The notes under the pieces were generated by a model. It worked only from the letters and a program-made list of their open reading frames with translations, was not told the origin of the DNA and searched no databases. From assembly GCA_964456525.1 (NCBI GenBank), contig CAYWAP010000003.1, positions 1 to 64,000 of the forward strand: DNA of 64,000 nucleotides, in the 5' to 3' direction. The translations under genes and the position numbers were made by a program. Positions 35,366 to 44,595 of this stretch are shown one piece after another (the stretch's first letter is position 1; each line of letters opens with the position of its first letter). The stretch comes from Onthomonas sp964456525 (lineage in GTDB: Bacteria; Bacillota; Clostridia; Oscillospirales; Oscillospiraceae).

Positions 35366-38209
35366 TTGCAGGATCACATTTATGTCAAAGGCGCACGCGC
35401 CCATAACCTGAAAAACATTGATATCTCCATCCCCCGCGACAAACTGGTGGTGCTCACCGGCCTGTCCGGTTCCGGGAAATCTTCTCTGGCCTTTGACACG
35501 ATCTACGCCGAGGGGCAGCGCCGCTATGTGGAAAGCCTTTCCTCCTACGCCCGGATGTTCCTGGGCCAGATGGAAAAGCCGGACGTCGATTATATTGACG
35601 GACTTTCCCCCGCCATCTCCATCGACCAGAAAACCACCAGCCATAACCCCCGTTCCACCGTGGGCACTGTCACCGAGATTTACGACTATCTCCGCCTGCT
35701 GTGGGCCAGGATTGGCACGCCCCACTGCCCCAACTGCGGCAAGGAAATTCATCAGCAGACCATTGACCAGATTGTAGATCAGGTCATGGAGCTGCCCGCC
35801 GGAACCCGCATCCAGATTCTGGCCCCCGTCATCCGGGGCAAAAAGGGAGAGCACGCCAAGATCTTCGAGGACGCCCGGAAATCCGGCTATGTCCGTGTCC
35901 GGGTGGACGGCAGCCTCTTCGATCTGTCCGAAGAAATCCCGCTGAATAAGAACGTCAAGCACAATATCGAGGTGGTTGTGGACCGTCTGGTCATCCGGGA
36001 GGACATTGTCCGCCGTCTGACCGACTCCTGTGAGGTCGCCAGCAAGCTCTCCGGCGGTCTGGTGATTGTGGAGCTTCCCCGGGAAAACCGGGAACTGTCC
36101 TTTTCCCAGAACTACGCCTGTGAGGACTGCGGCATCTCCATCGAAGAGCTGTCCCCCCGCTCCTTTTCCTTCAACAACCCCTATGGCGCCTGCCCCAAAT
36201 GCACCGGTCTGGGCAGCCAGTTGAAAATCGACCCTGAACTTGTCATCCCCGACAGGAAACGTTCCATTCTGGATGGCGCCATTCAGGCCACCGGCTGGCA
36301 CAATGTCAAATCCGACGGCATCAGCCGCATGTACTTTGAGGCTCTGGCCAAAAAATATCATTTCAAGCTGGACACCCCAGTGGAGCAGCTCCCCCGGGAG
36401 GTCATGGACGTCATTCTCTACGGAACCCGCGGGGAAAAGCTGACGCTGCACTACGATCAGCCCAGGGGCCGCGGAACCCTTTACCAGCCCTTTGAGGGCG
36501 TCATCAACAATCTGGAGCGCCGCTATCAGGAGACCCAGTCGGAGTCCGCCAAGCGGGATTTAGAGGACTGCATGTCCGAGCGGCCCTGCCCGGTCTGTGG
36601 CGGACGCCGCCTGCGCAAGGAGGTTCTGGCGGTCACGGTGGGCGGAAAAAACATCTACGACTTTTGCGATCTGCCCATCCATCAGGCGCTGGATTTTGTG
36701 GACCATCTGGAGTTGACCCCCCAACAGCATCTGATCGGCGATCTGGTGCTGAAAGAGGTCCGCACCCGCCTGAGTTTTTTGCAGTCGGTTGGGCTGAGCT
36801 ATCTGACCTTGAACCGAAAAGCGGGAACTCTGTCCGGCGGGGAGAGCCAGCGCATTCGTCTGGCCACCCAGATCGGCTCTTCCCTGATGGGGGTGCTCTA
36901 TATTCTGGATGAGCCATCCATTGGCCTGCACCAGCGGGACAACGACAAGCTGCTGAAAACCCTGAAGGATTTGCGAGATCTGGGCAACACGCTAATCGTC
37001 GTGGAGCACGATGAGGACACCATGCGCGCCGCCGACTATCTGGTGGACATCGGCCCCGGCGCGGGCATTCACGGCGGCCATGTGGTCGCGGCGGGCACCC
37101 CGGAGGAGGTCATGAACACCCCGGGGAGCCTGACGGGGGACTATCTGTCCGGACGCAAACGGATTCCCGTCCCCCCCGCCAGACGCCCGGGAAATGGCAA
37201 ATTTTTAAAGGTCATTGGCGCCTATGAGAACAATTTAAACTATATCGACGTGTCCATCCCTCTGGGCACCTTTACCGCCGTCACCGGCGTCTCCGGCAGC
37301 GGCAAGTCTTCTCTGGTCAACGAAATCCTCTATAAGCGTCTGGCGGCTGACCTGAACCGGGCAAAATGCCGGGCCGGACGCCACAACGGCCTGGAAGGGG
37401 AGGAGTATCTGGACAAGGTCATCTGCATCGATCAAAGCCCCATTGGCCGGACGCCCAAATCCAATCCGGCCACTTACACCGGCCTGTTCAACGACATCCG
37501 CGACCTGTTCTCCAAGACCCCGGACGCCAGAAGCCACGGCTACGGCCCGGGCCGCTTTTCCTTCAATGTCCGGGGCGGGCGCTGCGAGGCCTGCGCCGGA
37601 GACGGTTTGATCAAAATTGAGATGAACTTCCTGCCCGACATCTATGTCCCCTGCGAGGTGTGCAAGGGCAAGCGCTATAATCGGGAGACGCTGGAGATCA
37701 AATACAAGGGCAAGAGCATCTGGGATGTGCTGGATATGACGGTGGAGGAGGCCCTTCCCTTCTTCGCCCCGCTGCCCAAAATCCATGACCGGCTCCAGAC
37801 CCTCTACGACGTGGGGCTGGGGTATGTCAAGCTGGGGCAGCCCAGCACCACCCTCTCCGGCGGGGAGGCCCAGCGCGTCAAGCTGGCCACGGAACTGTCC
37901 AAACGCTCCACCGGCAACACCTTCTATATTCTGGATGAGCCCACCACCGGCCTGCACACAGACGACGTGCGCCGCCTGATCGACGTGCTTCAGCGGCTGG
38001 TGGACGGGGGCAACACCGTGCTGGTCATTGAACACAATCTGGACGTGATCAAAACGGCGGACTATCTCATTGACCTCGGCCCCGAGGGCGGCTCCGGCGG
38101 CGGCAATGTGGTCTGTGCCGGCACGCCGGAAACGGTGGCCCTGTGCCAGGCGTCCTTTACCGGGCAGTATTTGAAGCCCCTGCTGCCCGCCCTGTCCTCT
38201 GAGGCGTAA
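35366..38209 (+). CDS. uvrA: Excinuclease ABC subunit A
   Basis: Tandem ABC ATPase that finds DNA lesions and loads UvrB. Both halves carry Walker A (GLSGSGKSSLA; GVSGSGKSS) and ABC signatures (LSGGESQRIRL; LSGGEAQRVKL). Zinc modules are CPNCG plus CEDCG/CPKC and CEACAGDG/CEVCKGKRYN. The start is uncertain: GTG 35354 directly abuts AAAAGGAG, so TTG 35366, 11 bases away, is preferred; it gives 947 residues beginning MQDHIYVKGARAHNLKN, the usual UvrA N-terminus. Confidence 0.96.
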   Translation: MQDHIYVKGARAHNLKNIDISIPRDKLVVLTGLSGSGKSSLAFDTIYAEGQRRYVESLSSYARMFLGQMEKPDVDYIDGLSPAISIDQKTTSHNPRSTVGTVTEIYDYLRLLWARIGTPHCPNCGKEIHQQTIDQIVDQVMELPAGTRIQILAPVIRGKKGEHAKIFEDARKSGYVRVRVDGSLFDLSEEIPLNKNVKHNIEVVVDRLVIREDIVRRLTDSCEVASKLSGGLVIVELPRENRELSFSQNYACEDCGISIEELSPRSFSFNNPYGACPKCTGLGSQLKIDPELVIPDRKRSILDGAIQATGWHNVKSDGISRMYFEALAKKYHFKLDTPVEQLPREVMDVILYGTRGEKLTLHYDQPRGRGTLYQPFEGVINNLERRYQETQSESAKRDLEDCMSERPCPVCGGRRLRKEVLAVTVGGKNIYDFCDLPIHQALDFVDHLELTPQQHLIGDLVLKEVRTRLSFLQSVGLSYLTLNRKAGTLSGGESQRIRLATQIGSSLMGVLYILDEPSIGLHQRDNDKLLKTLKDLRDLGNTLIVVEHDEDTMRAADYLVDIGPGAGIHGGHVVAAGTPEEVMNTPGSLTGDYLSGRKRIPVPPARRPGNGKFLKVIGAYENNLNYIDVSIPLGTFTAVTGVSGSGKSSLVNEILYKRLAADLNRAKCRAGRHNGLEGEEYLDKVICIDQSPIGRTPKSNPATYTGLFNDIRDLFSKTPDARSHGYGPGRFSFNVRGGRCEACAGDGLIKIEMNFLPDIYVPCEVCKGKRYNRETLEIKYKGKSIWDVLDMTVEEALPFFAPLPKIHDRLQTLYDVGLGYVKLGQPSTTLSGGEAQRVKLATELSKRSTGNTFYILDEPTTGLHTDDVRRLIDVLQRLVDGGNTVLVIEHNLDVIKTADYLIDLGPEGGSGGGNVVCAGTPETVALCQASFTGQYLKPLLPALSSEA

Positions 38210-38286
38210 CACGATCACCGGAAGAACATTCAGCCCTTTATCACCTCACCGGTTCTATGTGCATAAAATGGGTCGAGGTGATGAGG

Positions 38287-38610
38287 ATGCTGACGATTTT
38301 CCTTGCGGCGCTGGCGGCCCTTGGGCTTGGAACCATATTCTGGCTGATTTGGGGCCTGTTTCTGATTCCGGTGGGAACCATCGGGACGGTACATATTCGG
38401 GTGCTGGCCAGCGGAGACGCCCAGACGCTGGAGCACACCCTGTCCGGCCTGCTCTGGCTGCAACGCTCCGGCCTGCTGGAGGCGCAAATTGACATTGTGG
38501 ACGCGGGACTGGACGAAGCGGGGCGAACCTGCGCCATACGGCTGGTACATGTGCATCCGGGAACCCGGCTGCTGTGTCCAGACACATGGGATGAAATGAC
38601 CTGTAAATAG
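38287..38610 (+). CDS. Hypothetical membrane protein, 107 aa
   Basis: One long or two short hydrophobic helices fill residues 1-35 (LTIFLAALAALGLGTIFWLIWGL), followed by a small soluble domain with the pattern VHIRVLASGDAQTLEHTLSGLLWLQRSGL, which resembles a beta-alpha unit. ATG 38287 is taken because GAGGTG lies 6 bases upstream; ATG 38281 abuts that site. The family is unknown to me. It sits between uvrA and a MazG-like gene in the repair run. Confidence 0.7.
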   Translation: MLTIFLAALAALGLGTIFWLIWGLFLIPVGTIGTVHIRVLASGDAQTLEHTLSGLLWLQRSGLLEAQIDIVDAGLDEAGRTCAIRLVHVHPGTRLLCPDTWDEMTCK

Positions 38611-38633
38611 GGCTGTTTGAGGAGGAAAAAGAG

Positions 38634-38978
38634 ATGAAATCCACTCGCTATCACAAGCTCGTCCGGGATGGCATCCCGGACATCATTCGAGCTTCCGGCC
38701 AATCCTGCGTCACCAGAATTCTCTCCGATTCGGACTACCTGACGATGCTGGACGCCAAGCTGACGGAAGAGCTGAAGGAGTATCAGGAGAGCAAATCCCT
38801 GGAGGAGCTGGCGGATTTGCTGGAAGTGATGCAGGCCGTGGTAAAAGCCCGGGGGTATACGCTGGAAGAGCTGGAACAGGTTCGGGCCGAAAAAGCGGCC
38901 CGGCGCGGAGGATTTTCCAAAAAGATTCTATTGGAGGAAGTTCTGGAGGACGCCCCGGACGGCGGCCAACCGTCCTGA
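38634..38978 (+). CDS. MazG-like nucleotide pyrophosphohydrolase
   Basis: All-alpha NTP pyrophosphohydrolase-like protein of 114 residues, a house-cleaning type enzyme for non-canonical nucleotides or a phosphoribosyl-ATP hydrolase relative. The metal-binding pattern EELKEY...EELADLLEV (ExxxE then ExxD) is intact, and the KLVRDGIPDII start is typical of this small clade. GGAGG lies 9 bases upstream. Its place among uvrA and recD2 fits genome hygiene. Substrate is not determinable from sequence. Confidence 0.85.
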   Translation: MKSTRYHKLVRDGIPDIIRASGQSCVTRILSDSDYLTMLDAKLTEELKEYQESKSLEELADLLEVMQAVVKARGYTLEELEQVRAEKAARRGGFSKKILLEEVLEDAPDGGQPS

Positions 38979-39017
38979 TGCCCCACGCATTGACGCCATG
39001 ATGGAGGAGGATGCCCT

Positions 39018-41264
39018 GTGGCAACTGAACAGGAAACAATCGAAGGCTCCGTCACGGCGGTGATCTTCCAAAACGAGGAGAACGGCTACACCGTTTTGCG
39101 CCTGAAGCACGCCGGTGACTCGATCACCGCTGTGGGAACCATGCCCGGCGTCTGCACCGGGGAAAAGCTGCTGATGCGGGGCAGGTGGTCCAGCCACCCC
39201 ACCTACGGCAGGCAGTTCAAGGCGGAGCATGTGGAGCAATATCTGCCCACGGAGACGGAGTCGATCTACGATTACCTCGCCGCCGGCGTCATCAAAGGCA
39301 TTGGCCCCAAGCTGGCGCGGCGGCTGGTGGACCGCTATGGCCCCAAGACCTTTGAAATTCTGGAGTCTGCCCCGGAAAAACTGGCGGAGATGAAGGGCCT
39401 CTCCCTGAAAAAAGCCCGGGCCATTCAAACCGAGTTCTTACAGCGCGCCGGGATGCGCGCTCTGCTGGAGTTTTTATCCGCCCACTCCATGCCGCCGGAA
39501 ATCGGCTTAAAACTGTGGCGCATCTATGGGAGGACGGCGCTTGACCAGATTCGCAACGACCCCTATTTGCTGGTGGACCCGGAGCTGAACATCCGGTTTC
39601 AGGATGCGGACCACCTGGCCCACGATCTGGGGCTGTTTTCCGACGACCCCCGGCGAATCGAGGCGGGGCTTTATTACGTCCTGACCCATAACATGGATCT
39701 GGGACACGTCTTCCTGCCCCGGCAGAAGCTCCTGGAGGCCGCTGTCCGGCTGCTGTACACGCCAGAGACGGTACTGACCAAAGGGCTGCTGGACGAGGGG
39801 CTGGAGGCCCTGCAACGGCAGGGGAAAATCCAGTGCGAGCCGGTGGCCGGGGTGGACGCCGTCTACCGCAGCGACCTCTATGACGCGGAGGTGACGGTTG
39901 CTGACCGCATTCTGGAGCTATCCCAGCGGGAACTTCTCCCCCCTAAAAATCTGGAAGGAATGATTCGCCAGATGGAGCGGGAACAGGGAATCACCTATGC
40001 ACAGGGGCAGCGGGAGTCCGTCGCGCTGGCCGCAAGGGTACAGGTGATGCTGCTGACCGGCGGCCCCGGCACCGGCAAAACCACCTCCCTCCGGGGGATT
40101 TTAAACCTGTTTGACGCACTGGGGCTGAAAACCGCCCTGGCTGCGCCCACCGGGCGGGCCGCCAAACGCCTGAGCGAGCTGTGCGGCACCGAGGCCACCA
40201 CCATCCACCGCCTGCTGGAAGCGGGCTACGACAACGGCGCCGGTGATCTGGTCTTCTCCAAAGACGCGGAGGAGCCGCTGGATGCCGATGCCGTCATTGT
40301 GGACGAGGTATCCATGGTGGACATCTCCCTGATGGCCGCCCTGTTGTCCGCCCTGAAAAACGACTGCCGTCTGGTGCTGGTGGGCGATCCGGACCAGCTG
40401 CCCAGTGTGGGGCCGGGGCAGGTTTTTGACCACTTAATCCGCTCCGGCGCCGTCCCGACGGTGCGCCTGACGGAGATTTTCCGCCAGGCCCGGCAGTCAG
40501 CCATTGTCATGGGCGCCCACGCCGTGAATCAGGGGGAGCTGCCGCCGCTGCAAAACCATTCAAAGGATTTCTTCTTCCTGCGCCGTCTGGATGGAGAGCA
40601 GGCAGTGGAGACCATTGTGGATTTGTGCCAGCGCAGGCTGCCCCAGCACATGGGTATTTCCCCGGAAAACATTCAGGTGCTCTCTCCCACACGAAAGTAC
40701 ATCACCGGCACAGCCAGCTTGAACAAGGCCCTCCAGGCCGCGCTAAACCCGCCCTCCCCGGAAAAACAGGAGAAGAAGTTCGGTTCCCTGCTCTTTCGCC
40801 AGGGGGACCGGGTCATGCAGATTCACAACAACTATGACGTGATGTGGCGCGAGGCCGATTCTCTGACCGGGGGCATGGGTATTTTTAACGGCGACACCGG
40901 CGTCATTGAGTCCATCGACGCAGACGGCGTCATGACAGTGAATTTTGACGGGCGTCTCGTGGAGTACACCTCCGACATGCTCTCTGAGCTGGAGCCGGCC
41001 TTTGCCATGACGGTTCACAAGGCCCAGGGCAGTGAATACTCCGCCGTAATCCTGGCCGCCGTCAGCGGCGCCCCCATGCTGCTGACCCGGGAGGTGCTGT
41101 ATACGGCGATCACCCGGGCAAAGGATCTGTTCATTGTGGTGGGGGATGAGAGTGTCATCGGGCGGATGGTGGCCAACCACCGCCAGAGCCGGCGCTACAG
41201 CGGCCTGCGATTCCGGCTGATGGGCGCGAACCCGCCGGATTTCTCCCAGAACGGGTCTCATTGA
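39018..41264 (+). CDS. recD2: ATP-dependent 5'-3' DNA helicase RecD2
   Basis: SF1B helicase acting without RecBC. Domains in order: N-terminal OB-like region, two helix-hairpin-helix motifs (VIKGIGPKLARRLVDRYG; LAEMKGLSLKKA), Walker A GGPGTGKTTS at about 347-356, VIVDEVSMVDI (Walker B), GDPDQLPSVGPGQV, and the UvrD-like C-terminal segment FAMTVHKAQGSEY plus LYTAITRAKDL. The start is GTG 39018 with GGAGGAGG 7 bases upstream. 748 residues is usual. It ends the pyrE-to-recD2 run. Confidence 0.95.
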   Translation: MATEQETIEGSVTAVIFQNEENGYTVLRLKHAGDSITAVGTMPGVCTGEKLLMRGRWSSHPTYGRQFKAEHVEQYLPTETESIYDYLAAGVIKGIGPKLARRLVDRYGPKTFEILESAPEKLAEMKGLSLKKARAIQTEFLQRAGMRALLEFLSAHSMPPEIGLKLWRIYGRTALDQIRNDPYLLVDPELNIRFQDADHLAHDLGLFSDDPRRIEAGLYYVLTHNMDLGHVFLPRQKLLEAAVRLLYTPETVLTKGLLDEGLEALQRQGKIQCEPVAGVDAVYRSDLYDAEVTVADRILELSQRELLPPKNLEGMIRQMEREQGITYAQGQRESVALAARVQVMLLTGGPGTGKTTSLRGILNLFDALGLKTALAAPTGRAAKRLSELCGTEATTIHRLLEAGYDNGAGDLVFSKDAEEPLDADAVIVDEVSMVDISLMAALLSALKNDCRLVLVGDPDQLPSVGPGQVFDHLIRSGAVPTVRLTEIFRQARQSAIVMGAHAVNQGELPPLQNHSKDFFFLRRLDGEQAVETIVDLCQRRLPQHMGISPENIQVLSPTRKYITGTASLNKALQAALNPPSPEKQEKKFGSLLFRQGDRVMQIHNNYDVMWREADSLTGGMGIFNGDTGVIESIDADGVMTVNFDGRLVEYTSDMLSELEPAFAMTVHKAQGSEYSAVILAAVSGAPMLLTREVLYTAITRAKDLFIVVGDESVIGRMVANHRQSRRYSGLRFRLMGANPPDFSQNGSH

Positions 41265-41380
41265 GCTGGTTTCGGCGGGAGGGCGTCGAAAGCCGTCCCG
41301 CCGTGATCCTGTCCCGGCCCGGTAAAAAGCGGGTTGGGACGGCTTTGTCCGCCGCCCCCGATAAATTCTCCTGAATTTGT

Positions 41381-41409
41381 TTGACAAGAAAAGCGGTTAT
41401 CGGTATAAT
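41381..41409 (+). promoter_or_regulatory. Consensus sigma-A promoter of proS
   Basis: TTGACA (41381-41386), 17-base spacer, TATAAT (41404-41409): a perfect match to consensus, as expected when control is by leader attenuation. Confidence 0.92.
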
Positions 41410-41415
41410 GAAGTA

Positions 41416-41690
41416 AATTTACAAACAGGCTGTGATGGACAGCAGTACGCAGTGTTCTGACGCAAAGAGAGGGGCCGGTGGGTGCAAGGCCTCGGGAAGA
41501 CCTGCCGAACCCGGTTCGGAGCTGTGCGGGGAGGATGTTTGCCATAAACCCGCACCGGGCGCGCCCGTTAACGCGCAGGGGTATGATAAACATACCCGCT
41601 AAGGCTCCTGCCGTGAGACAGGGGTGAATTAAGGTGGTAGCACGAAGCATTCGCTCTCGTCCTTATGTGACGGGGGGAAGGCTTTTTTTC
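41416..41690 (+). promoter_or_regulatory. T-box riboswitch (proline) upstream of proS
   Basis: The leader has T-box hallmarks: AGTA-type segment near 41440-41455, a GGTGGGTGCAAGG distal-loop element near 41477-41490, GAA-CCC with apparent specifier CCC (Pro) at 41510-41512, the T-box bulge GGTGGTAGCACG at 41633-41644 (consensus GGTGGNACCGCG; UGGU would pair with ACCA of a tRNA with discriminator A), and a terminator hairpin 41644-41689 ending in T7. Uncharged tRNA-Pro binding should favour the antiterminator. The exact specifier assignment is inference from position. Confidence 0.88.
41644..41689 (+). terminator. T-box terminator hairpin
   Basis: GAAGC, internal loop, CTCTCGTC, loop CTTATGT, GACGGGGG, internal loop, GCTTTTTTT. 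It overlaps the end of the T-box sequence, so it competes with the antiterminator. Confidence 0.7.
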
Positions 41691-41798
41691 TTCCCCTGAA
41701 AAGGGCTCCCGCTCGAAGCGCCCCATGGCGGGACGCGAAAAACAGCCTTTGGCGGCCTGGGACAGGCCCCGACTACGAAAACGGAAGGATGAATTTCT

Positions 41799-43259
41799 AT
41801 GGCAAAACAGAAAAAGCAGGTGACGGCGATCACTTCCATGGGCGAGGACTTCGCCAAGTGGTATACCGACATCTGCCTGAAAGCCGAGCTGGTGGATTAC
41901 GCCAGCGTCAAGGGCTTTATGATTATGCGGCCCTATGGCTATGCCATCTGGGAGAATATGGTGGACATTATGGACGGCATGTTTAAGAAAACCGGCCATG
42001 TCAACGTGGCGATGCCCGTCCTCATGCCGGAGAGCCTGCTGCGCAAGGAAGGCGAGCTGGTGCAGGGCTTTGCCCCCGAGGTGGCCTGGGTCACGATGGG
42101 CGGGGAGAGCAAGCTGGAGGAACGGCTGTGCGTCCGCCCCACCTCTGAGACGCTGTTTTGCGACCACTGGTCCCATATCCTGCAAACCTACAAGCAGCTG
42201 CCCATGCTGTACAACCAGTGGTGCTCTGTGGTCCGCTGGGAGAAAACCACCCGTCCGTTCCTGCGCTCCCGTGAGTTCTGGTGGCAGGAGGGCCACACCC
42301 TCCACGAGACCGCCGCAGAGGCGGAGGCGGAGACGGAACAGCAGCTCTGGTGCTACTTCGATTTCTGTAGGGACGCCCTGGCAATCCCCGTCGTGGCAGG
42401 CCGCAAGACCGATAAGGAGAAGTTTGCCGGCGCAGAGGCCACATACACCATCGAGGCCATGATGAAGGACGGCAAGGCATTGCAGACCGCCACCTCCCAT
42501 TTCTTTGGCGATAAGTTCTCCCGGGCCTATGATGTGACCTTCACTGGCCGGGACAACACGCTGCAATATCCCTTCCAGACCTCCTGGGGTTCCACCACCC
42601 GCATGATCGGCGCCGTCATTATGACCCACGGCGACGACAACGGCCTGGTTCTGCCCCCTCCGATCGCCCCCATCCAGGTGGTCGTCATCCCCGTGGCCAT
42701 GCACAAAGCCGGCGTTCAGGAGGCCGCTCTGGCTCTGGAGGCGCGGATTCAGGCGCTGGGCCTGCGCACCAAGACCGACATCTCCGACCAGTCCCCCGGC
42801 TGGAAGTACTCGGAGTACGAGATGAAAGGGGTGCCGCTGCGGGTGGAAATCGGCCCCAAGGACATGGAGAAGGGCCAGTGCGTCATCGCCCGCCGGGACA
42901 CCGGTGAGAAGTATTTTGTGCCGCTGGACGAGCTGGAGACCCAGGTTCCGGCCCTGCTGAAGGCGGTTCACGACAACCTGTACGCCTCCGCCAAGCAGCG
43001 CATGGAGGACAACACCTTTGCCTTTGGCAGCGTAGAGGATGTAAAGGCCGCGGTGGAGAAGCACACCTGCTTTGCCAAAACCCGCTGGTGCGGCAACGAG
43101 GCCTGTGAGATCGCCATGAAAGAGCTGGCCGGTGTGTCCAGCCGGTGTATCCCCTTCGATCAGACGGCCACCCCGGAGGAGGAGGCAGCCATGGGCGACG
43201 TCTGCCCGGTCTGCGGGAAACCGTCCAAGAAAATTATTTACTGGGGCGTGGCATACTAA
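41799..43259 (+). CDS. proS: Proline-tRNA ligase, archaeal/eukaryotic type
   Basis: Class II synthetase charging tRNA-Pro. The 486 residues begin with the ProS type 3 pattern (ITSMGEDFAKWYTDICLKAELVDYASVKGFMIMRPYGYAIWE), have motif 2 around RWEKTTRPFLRSREFWWQEGHT and motif 3 TSWGSTTRMIGAVIMTHGDD, and end with a cysteine-bearing zinc domain (CGNEACE; CPVCG) and a C-terminal Tyr. No INS editing domain exists, consistent with the separate YbaK deacylase at 28.8 kb. GGAAGG lies about 10 bases upstream. Controlled by the T-box leader. Confidence 0.96.
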   Translation: MAKQKKQVTAITSMGEDFAKWYTDICLKAELVDYASVKGFMIMRPYGYAIWENMVDIMDGMFKKTGHVNVAMPVLMPESLLRKEGELVQGFAPEVAWVTMGGESKLEERLCVRPTSETLFCDHWSHILQTYKQLPMLYNQWCSVVRWEKTTRPFLRSREFWWQEGHTLHETAAEAEAETEQQLWCYFDFCRDALAIPVVAGRKTDKEKFAGAEATYTIEAMMKDGKALQTATSHFFGDKFSRAYDVTFTGRDNTLQYPFQTSWGSTTRMIGAVIMTHGDDNGLVLPPPIAPIQVVVIPVAMHKAGVQEAALALEARIQALGLRTKTDISDQSPGWKYSEYEMKGVPLRVEIGPKDMEKGQCVIARRDTGEKYFVPLDELETQVPALLKAVHDNLYASAKQRMEDNTFAFGSVEDVKAAVEKHTCFAKTRWCGNEACEIAMKELAGVSSRCIPFDQTATPEEEAAMGDVCPVCGKPSKKIIYWGVAY

Positions 43260-43280
43260 GAGAGATTTCCTGACAATGAA

Positions 43281-43309
43281 AAAGGGGAGCGCCGCCTCGG
43301 CCCCCCTTT
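43281..43309 (+). other. Hairpin between proS and the membrane protein gene
   Basis: AAAGGGG...CCCCTTT with a 15-base GC-rich loop, directly after the proS stop. No T-run follows on the + strand, so it may only stabilise the proS end or partly reduce read-through. Confidence 0.45.
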
Positions 43310-43333
43310 ACCCGGCTTCTGAGAGGTACTGTT

Positions 43334-44533
43334 ATGATTCAAACCTGCAAACGTCTGCTCCGGGAGCACGGGGGAGAGCTGTGTTTTTTCTGTGCCTGGC
43401 TGATTTTTCTTTACGACCGCTATGCCAGAATCCTCTACCGGCACCAGGTTCCCCTCCAGGGACAGATGCGGCGGATGATCTATGTGCTGCTGGCGGCAAA
43501 GGTGATCTGTGATCTCCTGCGGGACCGGCGCGTCCACTGGCGGGACGGCGCGGCGGTTGCCTTTGCCGTGCTGGGGCTTGTGGTGGCGAATACCTCCGGG
43601 GTGGGTCCCTGGGGGCTGTATATCCCGGTTTTACTGGTGCTCAGCGCCCGGAATATCAATTTGCGCCATGTCTTTTTTGTCACGCTGTGCGTCTCCATGG
43701 CCTTTCTCGCCTACACCTTGCTGAACATCTATATCGGCCGGATGGAAGATGTGGTTTACGTCACCAACGGCGGCACAAGGGTCCGGCACTATCTGGGCTT
43801 CTACTCCAATTATATCGCGTCCTATCTTGTCGAGTTCGCCACGGTGTTTTACTTTGCCCTGCGCCGCCGCGTCACCTGGATTGAGGCGGCCCTCTGGCTG
43901 GCCGCCAACGCGGTCGTCTATTTCTTCACCCAGAGCCGCTGCCCGTTTTTTACGTCCATTCTGCTGTGCGTAGGCGGCTATCTGTTTTGCCGCAGCAAAA
44001 AGCCCATGACAGAGAGCCGCTTCTGCCGCTGGATTCTGCCTTACGCCAGCCTGCTCTGCGGCGGCGCCGCCACGCTGGCCGTGGCCTTCTATGACCCGGA
44101 CAACCCGATCCTCTCCAAAATCAACGATTTGCTGACCCAGCGCCTTCGCCTGGGCCACGAGGCCATGGAGGCGGTCACACCCAACCTGTTTGGCCAGCTC
44201 ATTGAATGGCGCACCGGGGAGGATATCTGGGGGACGTCGGAATACTTTTACGCGGACATTTCCTATGTGAAATATCTGCTGATGTACGGCATTGTGTTTA
44301 TGGTTCTGCTGCACATCGGCTTTGTCCTGGTCAGCCGCCGCTTTGTCCTGGAAAATGACCGGTCCATGATGGTCGCCACGCTGCTCCTGCTTGTCATCTC
44401 CATGTCCGATTCCATGCTGACCTCCCTGTACGTTCAGCCCGTCATCATGGTGACTGCCATGGCCTTTGACCCCAACACCCAGCTCAGCTTGCTGCCGGTT
44501 CCCAAGACCGCCAACCCTCACCCCCGGCCATAA
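43334..44533 (+). CDS. Polytopic membrane protein, O-antigen polymerase/ligase-like
   Basis: About ten to twelve hydrophobic helices over 399 residues, with a larger extracytoplasmic loop near 240-300 (PNLFGQLIEWRTGEDIWGTSEYFYADISYVKYLLMYG). The layout and the loop before the last helices recall Wzy/O-antigen ligase-type polysaccharide enzymes, but no signature is decisive. GAGAGG stands 7 bases before the ATG. It follows proS by 74 bases and ends at a strong terminator. No glycosyltransferases are adjacent. Function is tentative. Confidence 0.75.
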   Translation: MIQTCKRLLREHGGELCFFCAWLIFLYDRYARILYRHQVPLQGQMRRMIYVLLAAKVICDLLRDRRVHWRDGAAVAFAVLGLVVANTSGVGPWGLYIPVLLVLSARNINLRHVFFVTLCVSMAFLAYTLLNIYIGRMEDVVYVTNGGTRVRHYLGFYSNYIASYLVEFATVFYFALRRRVTWIEAALWLAANAVVYFFTQSRCPFFTSILLCVGGYLFCRSKKPMTESRFCRWILPYASLLCGGAATLAVAFYDPDNPILSKINDLLTQRLRLGHEAMEAVTPNLFGQLIEWRTGEDIWGTSEYFYADISYVKYLLMYGIVFMVLLHIGFVLVSRRFVLENDRSMMVATLLLLVISMSDSMLTSLYVQPVIMVTAMAFDPNTQLSLLPVPKTANPHPRP

Positions 44534-44544
44534 CGATTGACGAA

Positions 44545-44582
44545 AAAGGGGCTGCCTCATATCCCTATGAGACAGCCCCTTG
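44545..44582. terminator. Bidirectional terminator after the membrane protein gene
   Basis: AAGGGGCTGcCTCATA-TCCC-TATGAGaCAGCCCCTT, about 15 paired bases with one mismatch. On the - strand TTTTT follows, so it also ends the small - strand gene at 44596. Confidence 0.88.
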
Positions 44583-44595
44583 TGTGCTTTTGCCT

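Larger units (their letters stand above)
41265..41798. other. Intergenic region: recD2 end hairpins, proS promoter and T-box
   Basis: After recD2 come two GC hairpins (CGGCGGGA/TCCCGCCG at 41273-41303; GTCCC/GGGAC with inner CCCG/CGGG at 41311-41340), then the proS promoter and T-box leader. Bases 41690-41798 after the T-box hold only an A/G-rich leader with a GGGGAAG/CTTCCCC dyad at its start and the proS ribosome site. Confidence 0.75.

Noticed and set aside
41671..41696. GGGGAAG/CTTCCCC hairpin as the proS terminator
   Set aside because: Its T-run is in the loop, not after the stem; the stem ending in GCTTTTTTT at 41644-41689 is the better terminator.
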